Notes under the pieces: generated by a model
Databases searched by the model: none
Told to the model about the DNA's origin: nothing
Seen by the model: the letters and a program-made list of their open reading frames with translations, nothing else
From: Ceratorhiza oryzae-sativae
Taxonomy: Eukaryota > Basidiomycota > Agaricomycetes > Cantharellales > Ceratobasidiaceae
Assembly: GCA_030998015.1 (NCBI GenBank)
Contig: JARWMV010000233.1
Span: 1,240,001 to 1,304,000, forward strand
Direction: 5' to 3'
Length of the DNA: 64,000 bases
Part shown: positions 1 through 11,118 of the stretch, piece by piece
How the letters are laid out: each line of letters begins with the position of its first letter
Numbering within the stretch: the stretch's first letter is position 1
Program-made: the position numbers and the translations under genes

Positions 1-1462
1 GCGTCCGAAGCCCTCGCAAATTCTAGATTACACGAGCACTGGCGGTAATAATGTGCGCATTTATTCATTTTAGATTAAAAAGAACTAATTTCTTAATGGG
101 TCGCAGGTAATCGCTCAAGCTAGCTGGATGGACGAGGAGCAACAGCTCCATGCGATCCAGCCAAACGGCGGCTCCAACCTGGTGTTCGACTTCCCATACC
201 TTGATCCGTTACAGAATGCTAGCGCAATCGACTCCCGAAGATGCGCCAACGCCACAGTGACGCAACACTTCTATTTGGCCAACATGTTCATGACTTGATG
301 TTTCTATACGGGTTTGATGAGGATAGCGGGAACTTCCAGCAATACAACTTTGGGAGAAGTGAAGGCGAACGAGACGCCGTCGTTCTGGATATACAAGATG
401 GGCATTTGGACGAAACAACGAGTTTTACTGCTGTGAGTGCGTTGCGTAAAAGTATTTGAACAGCTCAACATGACTAAGTGCAGCTACCGGATGGGAAAGC
501 CGGATACTGCCAGATGAGAATTCGGAATTTCTGCAATCCTTTCGGGGATGAAGTGGTTGAAACTCATGCGCTGATCCACTCCTTATCAGCCGGAGTCGTT
601 GCGCGCCTTGTAGGAGGCCCGCGCGACTCGAGTTGTCTAGCATATGGAGAGGCAGCCGGGTTGGGAATAGGATCAGCGGGATTCATGTCGTTACTACTTC
701 AAAATTCGAGGATAATTGAGGAGAGCAAAATTCAACTCTCCTCGAAAACCAAAGATTTCACTCGACATTCGGTACACATGACTGTGAGGACAACATTCCC
801 TTTTTCAATTCAACTATTGATTCGCCTTCCCCTTTAGCCTTCGTTGTATAACCAACTCCTCGACAAAGAATTCCAGGATCCGGTATGTTCAACCTTAACA
901 GTTGTGGTGTACCCGAATCACCAGATTTCATCTGTAGTCCATGATGGGCGACTTCTGGGTCGGGATACTCTGGGAGATCCTGAATACGCTCACTGCAAAA
1001 TATGGACTTGCTGAATCTCTGTTTCCGTCACAGGGATCTATTTACGAAAGCTCCGAAGATCCCAAATATAGTTTCGGCTGGAGCAGAGTTACTAGGAAAC
1101 TTGCTCCAGCTCCTATGCACGGCAACACTCTTGCGCTACAGTGCGTTCAGCTTCTTATAATTCGCGCCGTTAACCAATTCGAGTTTGCTAGGCTCTTCAT
1201 TAACGGGTTGAAGCTGCAACCTTGCCGCCCGACATTCCTCCAAGCCCGAGACGCAATAATTGCGGCTGATCAGCACCTGACAGGTGGTGAACATAAATGC
1301 CTGCTATGGGGAGCTTTCGCTGGTAGTGGATTAGTAAGTCACGGGGTAGTATCTCTGGATCGTCGCTGAATCGACGCAAAATCCTGTGCAGGGTAAAGAC
1401 GCTAATAGCATGTTAGAGCAATCGTCCAATATTAATGGATTTAGCGTGCCTTCTGGATGCCG
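1..1462 (+). pseudogene. Decayed fungalysin (M36 metalloprotease) paralogue, 5' end outside window
   Basis: Translated pieces align in order with the intact fungalysin at 11119-13853: an exon end near base 51, then an exon from about 106 (VIAQASW, SNLVFDF, TVTQHFYLANM), then [60 protein letters not shown] and a C-terminal exon from 1392. The copy is broken. One frameshift lies near base 290, between the ANM and DLMFLYGF blocks. The zinc-binding HExxH is HALIH, so the catalytic Glu is gone, and the third zinc ligand region GEGWSD reads GIGSAG. Intron positions are largely retained, so this is a genomic duplicate and not a retrocopy. The part before base 1 is not visible. It cannot encode an active protease. 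The segment around 670-860 aligns poorly. Confidence 0.85.
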
Positions 1463-2220
1463 AGACCCGCCATTCGGCTTCGCTGCTTTTATTTGGTCTG
1501 TTGTCTCTTTTGACCTTGTACTTTCGTATGCTCTCTCTCAAGTTGTAAAAATAAGCGTCACTTGATAAAAGTGCATAATTGCCATTTATCACGCCTAAAG
1601 CTACACAATTTGCCCGGTGTCCTTACCAATCTCCCCCGCCACGGTTGATCGTCGTCCGAATTACATAATCTGGCCGCATGATCCCACGTGCTCATGGCCC
1701 CTCCCGAGTCGCGCCTCGATTTCGTCATTAGGAATTCTCTGGACTTGTTCTTGAGATCACTAAGGCATGTTCTTGTATTATTCCTTTTTGGAAAAGAAGT
1801 CGCAACGAACTATTGCGCGAGGTCGCTGGTAATGTCTACCTGTCAGGTCGAGGCCCCAGCTGCTATCCGCCAAGTTCTTCAGTCTCTCTTGACGCTTGAT
1901 CTCACCAACGGGAGCTATTATGCTGATTCCGAATATCAGCCGGATCCCCATTGTACTATATGGCCCTGGAGCTCGCGGTGAATTTCCAAGCCATCGTATA
2001 GGTCGAATGTTACCTTGATTGAGAAATCAGTCGGTCCATGTGGAACTAGTGCACCATTTAATATTCAATCTGCCGTAGAATTCTCGGTTGTGCCTGAATA
2101 TGTTAACCTTTGTATATCACGAGGATCGTGGCACCTGCCGAAAGCTTCCCCGAAATGACTCCGCTGCTGTTCGTCAACCCGCCAAGCCTTCTTGGTTCAG
2201 CCTTGCCAACAACTGCTCGA
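1463..2220. other. Intergenic, no gene recognised
   Basis: A 97-codon open frame at 1688-1981 has no recognisable domain, no signal peptide and no paralogue in the window, so it is not called. The stretch otherwise serves as the upstream region of the GH6 gene. Confidence 0.5.
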
Positions 2221-2230
2221 AATATAAAAG
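2221..2230 (+). promoter_or_regulatory. TATA box of GH6 gene
   Basis: AATATAAAAG lies 57 bp upstream of the preferred start codon at 2287. An in-frame ATG at 2251 lies only about 22-30 bp from the box, close to the expected transcription start, which favours the 2287 start. No experimental support is available. Confidence 0.5.
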
Positions 2231-2286
2231 AGTCACCATATTACGACAAAATGCAGGTCATACCTCTGTCCTGCTTGCTGATAGCC

Positions 2287-3824
2287 ATGAAGAACCTGTC
2301 TGTTTTCGCGGTGACTACCGCGAGTTTCATTGCGAGTGCGGCTTCCACTCCGCTTGCTCCTCGTCAAGCAGATGTGAATCCGTTCTTGGGAAAGACTTTG
2401 TGAGTATACTACAAAAAAAATGGACCCATGTTCCTTTGACCATCATATCTGTAGCTACGTGAGCCCATACTATGCAGCGGAAGTTGCGGCCGAGATTGCT
2501 AGCCTCAATGCGGCTGGGCAAACGGAACTCGCAGCAAAAGCGGCCGAAGTTGCCAAAGTTCCGACATTCATTTGGATATCCGACACAAAAGCCGTCGATA
2601 CTATTTCAAGCTACCTTCAAGACGCTCTAGCCATCCAAAAGAATACTGGGAAAAAGCAAAGTGAGCTCTGTCGTCGTCGTTGGTGATCAGAAGACTAACC
2701 CGTGGTAAGTCGTTCAACTGGTCGTGTACAACCTGCCAGACCGGGATTGTTCCGCGAAAGCTTCAGATGGAGAGCTTCACCTAGACGACGCAGGCGAAGC
2801 CCGCTACGAAGCATATGTCAAAAGGGTAGCGAGCCAGATTGAGCGGTTCCCGGATGTGTCCGTCGCGATTTCCTTGGAACCAGATTCGATTGGTAATCGT
2901 ACGTTACCTTCATTCCACCTACTAGAATTCGCGTTGACCTTCGCATCAGTGGTCACCAACCTTTCGGTGCCAAAGTGTGGTAACGCCGCCCCAGCTCACA
3001 AACGCCTTCTTTCATTGGCGATCGCGATCCTGAGCACTCGACCAAACGTTAGCATCTATCTGGATGGCGCTCATGCTGGATGGCTTGGCTGGCCAGGCGT
3101 GAGTATTTCTTTGGGCATGTCTGAACGTAGTATGCTCATACGCGAATGTAGAACCTTGGCCCTACCGCAACCATCCTTGGTGACATCCTTGCAAACGCCA
3201 AGAAGCAAAACCCGAATGCGAATGTTCGGGGCCTTGTAACCAACGTTAGCAACTATAATGGGCTCGGTAACCAACAACAAGTCGGTCGCGACGAGCTAGT
3301 TTATATCAACAACTTGAAGCCACTCCTGGAAAACGTCGGCTATCCGGCGCATTTCATTGTCGTGAGTACTTTCATGTCCGTTTGGCATATATGTGCATAC
3401 CAATAATCAAATAATCATCACAGGATCAAGGTCGCTCGGGCAACCAGGTGGCTGCTCGTGATGGAGGTGATTGGTGCAATTTCAAGGTTTGTACTTGATT
3501 GTGCTCGCGAGTGACACAAGGATGACCTTGTATGCTTCTAGTATGCCGGGTTCGGACCTCGCCCTTCGACCACAGTACCCAGCCCACTACTCGATGCTAT
3601 TGTCTGGGTTAAGCCCGGTGGAGAGTCTGATGGCACTTCTGATACCTCGTCACCTCGATATGATACCGCATGCACATCGGCCACGTCGTACATCCCAAGC
3701 CCTGAAGCTGGTCAATGGCATTCGGTGAGTTATTCATACAAGCGATTGTTATCCAATCCTGAAGTCAAATGGGGAATAGGACATTTTCGCTTTGCTTATT
3801 GAACAAGCGAATCCAGCATTTTGA
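2287..3824 (+). CDS. Glycoside hydrolase family 6 cellobiohydrolase (CBHII-like), secreted
   Basis: Eight exons keep frame: 2287-2399, 2455-2660, 2710-2898, 2950-3098, 3152-3361, 3424-3486, 3542-3724, 3780-3824, giving 385 aa. GH6 enzymes release cellobiose from the non-reducing end of cellulose by an inverting mechanism. Residues 1 to about 18 form a signal peptide (MKNLSVFAVTTASFIASA). The catalytic region shows YNLPDRDC (D119), LEPDS (D165, matching the family general acid), YLDGAHAGWLGWP, TNVSNYNG, DQGRSG and WVKPGG. The C-terminus LIEQANPAF is typical. There is no cellulose-binding CBM1 or linker, so it is a single-domain enzyme. A cysteine usual after WVKPGGE is Ser339 here although its usual partner Cys354 remains, so one conserved disulfide is probably lost. 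The start at 2287 was chosen because it begins the signal peptide. Confidence 0.93.
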
Positions 3825-4326
3825 AAGGGAAGTTCATTAGAGGAGAATGCTTCATAAAAACATATTCGAAACATTCCCGCTGAGTCAACTCGTGATTTGT
3901 GTGCATACACGTTATAAATATTTGGGCCACGCATGACCACGCCCGCGTCTGAACACCAAAATCGCACATTTTATGATGTCTCGACATGTTTCACGTAGCC
4001 CCAGATGAGGCAATCGTATCTGAGCCATCTTGTATCAGTTGGACGCCTTGGCGTCACACTTCCTACAGCCGAATAGCCCTCCGAAGCTTGCTCAGTTGCT
4101 TGAATTATAAGCGCTTTACAGCCGGTTAACAGCGTCTCTCTTAATATGTCTGGCGCGACTCATATCCAATGGCTTCAGTTGATTCCCCAGGTCTCTGCGG
4201 GCAACGATTCCCTGTGCCAGTTGTTGGAAGGATAGGGTCCAAACTGGAAAGTGCACGCCCAACATGGGTTAACAGGGAACGGCAGTCAAGGGTATGCTTT
4301 TTTTATACTCAACCCCGCTTTTTCAT
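3825..4326. other. Intergenic, no gene recognised
   Basis: This is the GH6 3' flank. Overlapping minus-strand open frames (3749-3987) are antisense to the last GH6 intron and exon and look spurious. Confidence 0.5.
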
Positions 4327-4708
4327 TTTATTGCTGTTTCACAATAAGATGGCGACACGCTTACGTTTTGATCAAATAGGTATCTACGACTTTACCCTCG
4401 TCCTACACCAGGGGTTGGTCTCAGGTCTTCTGTAATACATAAAAATGATCGAACTGGGGGGAGGGAGAATCGAGTAACAAGGAAAATTTTCAGGAATTCT
4501 GAGTTTGGGATGCTGAACCCTATCTTAAGCGTCTGCCTGGGCTCAATTTCGTTCTGTTGCTTGATACTCCTAGCCTGTACGAGCATTTTGGTATCATTCA
4601 TGTATCCTCAATATGAAAACATCGGATGGAGCGAACTTAAAGTCTTAGGTATTTATTTGATCAAAAAGTAAGCGCCTCGTCATCTTATTGTGAAACAGCA
4701 ATAAAAGG
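4327..4708. mobile_element. MITE-like element with about 60-bp terminal inverted repeats
   Basis: The left arm (about 4327-4396: TTTTATTGCTG, TTTCACAATAAGATG, then GATCAAATA) reappears as reverse complement at about 4640-4708 with roughly 85% identity over about 60 bp. The enclosed 250 bp has no coding potential. Size, arms and lack of a gene fit a non-autonomous inverted-repeat element or a foldback. I could not fix a target-site duplication, so family and exact ends are open. Confidence 0.6.
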
Positions 4709-4827
4709 TCATCATGCGACTGCGGGATGGAGGTTCGAACGAGCCACAGATACTTTTGCACGTGATCTGCTGGCTTTTACCATCGTAACGCCACGAGTCC
4801 TGTGGTTTTGCGTCTCGCTAGGACACG

Positions 4828-6161
4828 ATGGAAGACCCTCAATTGAATAACATCGGCTCAAGAAGTATATCCGGACGTGTGAACCACACTTGCGACTCTG
4901 ACTATTATCTTGACGATGGAAGTGTAGTGATTCTTGTAGAAGATGTCTTATTCAAGGTAGGATCCGCTCAGGTGGTTTTGTCCAGAGAGCCGGCTACATG
5001 GTTTCATGGTAGATACACAAGTCCAAATTTGCACCTTACTCTTCCCACGAAATATTTATTCCCTCAACGGTCGATGATTCCGCAAATTGCGGAGACTCTG
5101 GAATCGCAACACAAGGAAGCGATCATAATCCAATTGTATTATCCGAAATCCAGCCCGATCAGTTCCGGAATTTTCTCTACCTGTTTTATGGTTGGTAAGC
5201 CAACTTAATTGCCCCTTTCAAAGACATTTCAAGTGAAACCTAACACACACGCTTGTATAGCCCAGTAGATGACGAGTTCCGAAATATGCTCACAGGGCAA
5301 TGCGTTGGCACATTATCTGACACTGCCAAGTACTATCTAGATGTTGCTATTGTCTCGCATCATCTTGGGATCTACAACTCAGAGACTTGGGCTTTAGGAC
5401 AGTTGCGCCAAATGCTTAGCTCTATCAAGATATATCGACATACTTCTTGGGCATCCTCCCGGCTTCTTCAGGCTTTATGCTACGTGGAAACGGTTGGTCG
5501 TTTTGGCCTCGCCGGCGGCTTTCGGTCCGCTCTTGGCTTTCACTGCCTCCACAGATTTAGCCCCAGGCGGGATGTACTTAACTTGGACTCAGAAGAGAAC
5601 TGCCCTGACCTATGTAACATATCCGAACTCCTGGACACTTTGTATAGATCCCCTGTTATTAGAGCCAAAGACCGCGCATCTTTTGGGCAAGTGGTATGCG
5701 TTATCCTACAGGCAGGAAACCAGTCAAAGATATGGAAAGGGCTCAATAAGACCGAGCGGGCCGTCTTTTTTGCCGTCCAAGTCTACTTGACCCCTCTGCC
5801 AAAGAGTATAAGATGCTCCTGGGTAGAGTTCCCTGCCCAGCTTACTGCAATGGGCGGCCAGACCTTGACCTGTTCAAATCAGTGTAAAGCCGCATTTGAA
5901 TCCGCCTGGTCGTTGCTATTTGATGAAGAAACCTGCAAATCTTTCAGATTGAATACTCCATTGGGTGGTATTGATGCTCTCTGCAATCTGATTATCAAAC
6001 GATGGGAATTTCTTGTGGCTATATCGTCCCCAGAGGATCCTTTGTTTACAGAACAAACAGTGTGTGAGCGATGCCAGAAAGACCTGATGGAGGCAGTAGA
6101 TTGTAAAATTGAGGTGGCTTTTGGGAGCTTGGCTGATCTATATCAGCAAGTTGAAAAGTAG
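4828..6161 (+). CDS. BTB/POZ-domain protein
   Basis: Three exons keep frame: 4828-4956, 5013-5194, 5261-6161, giving 403 aa. The N-terminal region has the BTB pattern: YYLDDGSVVILVEDVLFKI, a histidine-containing turn (IHKSKF), then NPIVLSEIQPDQFRNFLYLFYG, followed by an alpha-helical region with YLDVAIVSHHLGI. BTB domains mediate dimerisation and can recruit substrates to cullin-3 ligases. Many Agaricomycete genomes have large families of such short BTB proteins of unknown role. Intron 1 (4957-5012) is inferred because direct read-through shifts frame and destroys the BTB block. The C-terminal half (from about residue 180) is unassigned and contains a CxxC near the end (VCERCQKD). No partner gene is nearby. 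Confidence 0.8.
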
Positions 6162-7030
6162 GTGTCTCATAGCATACAATCGTTGTGTCATTAAGTTCAA
6201 TACTCTCAGGGATGAATATGTCGATAATGAACTTTTGAATCCTTAACGCCTATTAGGCTGATGAACTTGTGAACATGCTTTGAACGATAATATATTTTGA
6301 ATATGGGTTTGTATAACAAACAAGCCATCGCTTCGCAGTCAAGTTACGTATGAACTGTAACGCTGCTTCAAGGCTGGGCTGGATAAGCTTTCTGCATGCC
6401 TCATCCCCATATACCAATTCTAATTGTGAGCTAGTGGGACACTGCCTGTAGAGTGTTAACAGCAATACAAGAAGATGAATATGCCCAATGATGGGATGAA
6501 GGGCACCTGGTCGGTATGTGGCGAACGACACGACACGCACGCTTGACCACGATCTCCTCAACGTAACTGCACCTACCACTGTCAATCAATTTTAGCCCCA
6601 ATGACGGGGCCTCTCTCCTTAAAAGCTCAGTAGGACCGTGGGTCCTCAGTTGCAACCCCGATACCCGAATCGCGAGCCTGGGTTCTTAGGGAGTACAACA
6701 TATAAACTCGGGCATTGCGAAAGACCCAGTGCATAATAACCTCCCTGTCGGCACCTTGGAAGGGTTGCATCATATAGATCGCTTCTTAGTCACTATGTCA
6801 TTCGATTTCTTGAGTTACCGGCTCTGCTACTCGCGGACTATCGCTGGCAAGAGCTAATAAGCCACAGTCCCTTATATTGATACTATACAGCATCACTTTT
6901 CTGTTAGTCAGCTTTGCAGACGTCATGAATTGGTACAGATCATCTCTCTCACACCATCCCGGGGCTCGAGCCTTATAGTGTCTAACAAAATAAAAATATT
7001 CCCACGCCGGATCTGTCCCTAGACATCAAC
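6162..7030. other. Intergenic, no gene recognised
   Basis: Minus-strand open frames at 6253-6655 lack any recognisable domain. The stretch contains the promoter side of the downstream reductase gene. Confidence 0.5.
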
Positions 7031-7040
7031 ATATAAAAGC
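7031..7040 (+). promoter_or_regulatory. TATA box of aldo/keto reductase gene
   Basis: ATATAAAAGC lies 55 bp upstream of the start at 7086, followed by a pyrimidine-rich stretch. The spacing is nearly the same as for the GH6 gene. Confidence 0.5.
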
Positions 7041-7085
7041 TCTTTCCTTCCCAAACAGCCCTTTTGCGAAACTACTTGACCGACA

Positions 7086-8304
7086 ATGTCCTTATCACTT
7101 AACTCTACAATTCAACTCCGCTCGGGAGCCTCGATGCCACTCTTAGGTCTTGGTGTATACCAGAATTATGACGCACGTTCCTCTTGTCTTTTGGCTTTCA
7201 AGCATGGCTATCGGTTCGTATCTTCCATCTTAGAGGCGCGTGGCGTGAGAATCATGAATGCGGCCACAGACATGTCGATTCTGCCCAGATGTATCGGAAT
7301 GAAGAGGCAGTTGGAAAAGCCGTGAAGGAAAGTGGCTTGAAAAGAGAAGAAGTATTTATCAGTACGTTCACACCAGTTCATAGTGGTCAATATTCATACT
7401 AAAATGGCGAGTAGCCACCAAATGCGCGTCACGAAGCCATGGGTATGATAACACTTTGGCCGGAGTTGACACTTCGCTCTCTAAGTTCGGGTTTGGTCAG
7501 TGTGTTCTCAGCCACGCAGGCTGAAATACATGGTTGACGCCTTAGGAACAGATTACGTGGACTTGTTCCTCATCCATGATCCACTCTCTGGGTCAAAGAA
7601 ACGCCTCGAGACCTACAAGGCTTTATTGGAGTGCAAGGAGAAGGGCAAGATCAAGGATGTAGGCGTTAGCAATTTGTGAGTGGGAATCATCCAACTGCTG
7701 GATTATCCACCGGTAAATGCGATTCATGAAGTGGTGTGAAACATCTCGAAGAGCTCAAGGAAGCCGGATATGAGGCCCCAGCGATAAATCAAATCGAGGT
7801 TAGTAAAACGGCGCTTGACTGTTTACCCCACTGTTAAAAAGCAATCCGACAGCTCCACCCTTGGTGCCAGCAAAAGGACATTGTGTCGTACTGCAAGGAC
7901 AACGGGATCGTCGTTCAGGCATACTGCCCCTTGGTCCGAGGCCAACAGTGGAACAATCCGACTCTGAAAGCGCTAGCAGAGAAGGTGAGTGAATGCGGGC
8001 GTACCTGATTATTTGAATTGATCGATTGAATTTGCGACAGCATAATGTATCGCCAGCACAAGTCCTTGTCAGATGGTCGCTACAAAAGGGGTAAGGCTCG
8101 ACCGACTTTGATCACGTAGCGTAAAGACTCAATCGTAAAATCGCCAGGAATGTCCCGCCTCCCAAGTCGACGCATGAGGACCGGATTGCGGCCAACGCAA
8201 ATGTGTACCATTTTGAGCTTTCGGCGGAAGACATGGCGAGCCTAGACGGGTTGGATCAAGGCTCCAGGGGTGCTATCTCTTGGAACCCCGTAAACGCCGA
8301 GTGA
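7086..8304 (+). CDS. Aldo/keto reductase
   Basis: Eight exons keep frame: 7086-7213, 7270-7361, 7412-7442, 7520-7675, 7732-7798, 7853-7984, 8041-8090, 8148-8304, giving 270 aa. It is an NAD(P)H-dependent reductase of carbonyl compounds with a TIM-barrel fold. The catalytic tetrad is complete: D46 and Y51 (HVDSAQMY), K77 (ATKCAS) and H103 (LFLIHDP). Other family blocks are KDVGVSNF, INQIELHPWCQQ, VVQAYCPLVRG and QVLVRWSLQKG. The tiny third exon (31 bp) was placed because it alone yields the catalytic-lysine strand in frame. The protein is slightly shorter than typical AKRs and has no targeting signal, so it is probably cytosolic. The substrate cannot be deduced. Confidence 0.9.
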
Positions 8305-8373
8305 ACACGTGTCTATGAAGCGAACAGTGTTGAAGTCGATCAGATAAATTGTCGAGATAATATCCAAATAACA

Positions 8374-8784
8374 ATGCTAACAAGGCACTTTGACTGTGGC
8401 GTGTTGGACACGCTGTCAATATTTGTCATAGTCGTAGTCAAAAAGTTCTGCCACGGACAAGGTCTCCTTCGAGCTCAAGTCCACCATAATGTCTCCTGGT
8501 TTTCGAGCCTCGACCCTCCAAGATCATCGTTTTTCCAACGATTTCGGAGCCACTGGAACGAGCTTCGAAGGCAACTGAAGGGGAATATCGAGGAGAAGAT
8601 TTACGTCAATATCATCATTGATCATGTTAGGATGCCAGTTCCTGTTCGACGCTGCGCATACGTTTGCTCGAAGACTGGCATAAGGGTAGATGCTATGCAG
8701 TTCTGGAACGCGGTGTCGGAGTATTTCCCTGTTGGGTCCCATGTGGATTTCGATTTTTGTGATATCTACGGCGAGCTATCTTAA
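8374..8784 (+). CDS. Hypothetical ORF, unrecognised
   Basis: This is a single open frame of 136 codons 70 bp after the reductase. The C-terminal half (FFQRFRSHWNELRRQLKGN through FDFCDIYGELS) looks protein-like, but the N-terminal third looks random. I recognise no domain and see no intron signals linking it to a neighbour. It may be a chance ORF or a remnant. Confidence 0.2.
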   Translation: MLTRHFDCGVLDTLSIFVIVVVKKFCHGQGLLRAQVHHNVSWFSSLDPPRSSFFQRFRSHWNELRRQLKGNIEEKIYVNIIIDHVRMPVPVRRCAYVCSKTGIRVDAMQFWNAVSEYFPVGSHVDFDFCDIYGELS

Positions 8785-9295
8785 CCATTGCCTATTCAAC
8801 CGAGCTCAAGTGTGAACAGGATCTGATGGACGCAATTTCATAATTGCCACTCGAACACCAAACGGATGGCAGTGCATGATTAGTGGTGTGGGCTGCATCC
8901 TTGAGCTGGACACTCGGCCACTGCTCAGACTCAGTCGGGTGCGTGTAATCGGTTTATGCAGTGAAAAACAGCCATAAAATATGCCGATTCAACAGAAATC
9001 TAGTCCGGAGCTGTCTTTTGTGGGATCTTTCGTCTCGCAGAGCGAGATACAATTGGGACATGAATAGGAATTAGGGGTCTTGCTTGGTTCAGGAATGAGA
9101 GTAGCTGTAACAAGTTTTCTTGGATTTATATGATTATGGGTGGCTTATTGTGACTCTCGATCACATCGAGCCACTTGCCACTTGCCACTCGAGCGGATTG
9201 TCGCTCACGTCAGCACACCCAAGCGCCGAAATCTCACGACACGTCGTCTCCAACGTCCACAACCGTCTTTTCCTCATTCTCCTCCCCGACTCAAA
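8785..9295. other. Intergenic, SEC13 upstream region
   Basis: No coding signal seen. The last 60 bp before the SEC13 start are rich in C and T, as in many fungal housekeeping promoters. Confidence 0.45.
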
Positions 9296-10678
9296 ATGGT
9301 GCGAAAAATAGAATTAAACCAAATAAAATACCCTAATAGTGGCATGCAGGCGGCTCCTACAGGGCAGGACTCTGTCCCTATCGAGACCCACCATGATGAT
9401 ATGATTGTGAGTGCAACTTCGCGTCATATGCGTCTGCTATGGCTCATGACCTTGTACAACATAGCACGACGCACAGCTAGACTTTTACGGCAAACGCCTG
9501 GCCACTTGCTCCTCTGACCGAACAATTAAAATATTCGACGTCATCAATGGCGAACCACAACGACAAAACAACCAGGGTGTAACACTTAAAGGCCATACCG
9601 GTCCCGTCTGGCAAGTTGCCTGGGCTCACCCCAAATTCGGGCACATTCTTGCGTCGTGTTCGTATGACGGCAAAGTGCTGATCTGGAAGGAGCAGCAAGG
9701 AGGAGCCGCGGGTGGTGGAGCAGCCGCGACCGTGAATACGGGATACGGTCAGCCGTATGGTGCACCGGCTGGAGGAGCTGGAAACTGGAGTCGGGTAAAG
9801 GAACACAGTTTACATACTGCGTCTGGTGAGTTTCCCGTAGCTTGTACATCGCGCGCATGCTGATACGGACTTAGTCAATTCCGTTTCGTGGGCACCTCAT
9901 GAGCTTGGTGCGATCGTCGCTTGCGCCTCGTCTGACGGCAAGCTCTCCGTTTTGACATTCAAAAGTATGTCACCGCCACCCGTTCACGACCTCCAATGCT
10001 AAACGGGATTACTGTAGACGACGGAACCTGGGGCGCCGATATCTTCAATGCACATAACGTTGGGTGCAACGCCGTATCCTGGGCACCCGCCACACTCCCA
10101 GGATCTCTTATCACCCCTACTCCCGCCGCGCCTGGAGCGGCTCCGACCGTTACCTCTGTCAAACGATTCGCGAGTGCTGGTTGTGATAACCTGGTCAAGA
10201 TTTGGGGATTCAGGTAAGTATTGCTGGAACGTCGGAAATTTTATCCTAAACACAGCGTTTCGCAGGGAAGACAACCAGACGTGGGTCGAGGAGGAAGTGT
10301 TAAAAGGTCACGTCGATTGGGTCAGGGACGTTGCGTGGGCACCCAACATTGGTCTGCCCCGCTCGTATATTGCTACAGCATCACAGGTACGCGCTTATCC
10401 TAGTCACATCGTTGCCCATCTTCATGTGGCGTCTTGTTATATTCTAGGACCGGACCGTGATCATCTGGTCAAAATCTAATCCTAACAGCCCATGGACTCA
10501 AACCTTCCTCAATCCGGGCACCCCGGCGGGCGATAACAAATTCCCAGACGTCGTATGGCGCGTTTCGTGGAGCCTGGCGGGAAATATTTTGGCAGTCAGC
10601 TGCGGCGATGGAAAAGTGACTCTCTGGAAGGAAAACCTAAAAGGCGTTTGGGAGTGTGTAAGTGAGATGGCGAATTAG
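9296..10678 (+). CDS. SEC13: SEC13, WD40 component of COPII coat and nuclear pore
   Basis: Six exons keep frame: 9296-9406, 9465-9825, 9875-9964, 10018-10213, 10266-10386, 10448-10678, giving 369 aa. SEC13 pairs with SEC31 in the outer COPII cage and also sits in the Nup84/Nup107 complex. The WD blade signatures run in order: [145 protein letters not shown] Gly/Ala-rich loop ([12 protein letters not shown]) is inserted between blades. The start is uncertain: an in-frame ATG at 9344 ([10 protein letters not shown]) is equally reasonable and would remove 16 residues. Confidence 0.95.
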
Positions 10679-11118
10679 ATGTGATTTATGTATAGGTGTG
10701 CGTTTAATTCAAAGGGAAGTTGGATTTGTTCTTACGATAATCTGCTGGATACCTGGATCAATTGTTGCATCGGACCTGGCACGGTTATGACTCACCCCTT
10801 CTGACCAACACTTATTCTTGTCGACACATGACATGCGTTTACCAGTCTGGGAATACGAGACGCCATTTCGTTTGATACGTAATCCATGTTACCCATGAAT
10901 CTGGGTAAGAGACGGCCACAGACGCCTGAGAAGGACGCGGATGGTCCAGAAAAGTGTTCGTCTGGAGCATATGGGCGCCTTTGGACTGCCGGGTGTACTG
11001 TATGTGTTATCGGTTATTCTCTCCCGTATTCTTGCCCAAGCGCTCGTGTGATAGCTGCGTACATAAAACCAGGATAAGTTTGTGGTCGAGGTCGCCTATT
11101 CTTCCTTGTCCTATAGAG
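10679..11118. other. Intergenic, fungalysin upstream region
   Basis: No convincing gene. A TACATAAAAC stretch lies near 11060, about 55 bp before the fungalysin start, in the same position as the TATA boxes of other genes here. Confidence 0.4.

Noticed and set aside
4720..4800. GGTTCGAAC resembling a tRNA T-loop next to the MITE
   Set aside because: No 5-bp T stem, anticodon arm or acceptor pairing could be built on either strand.
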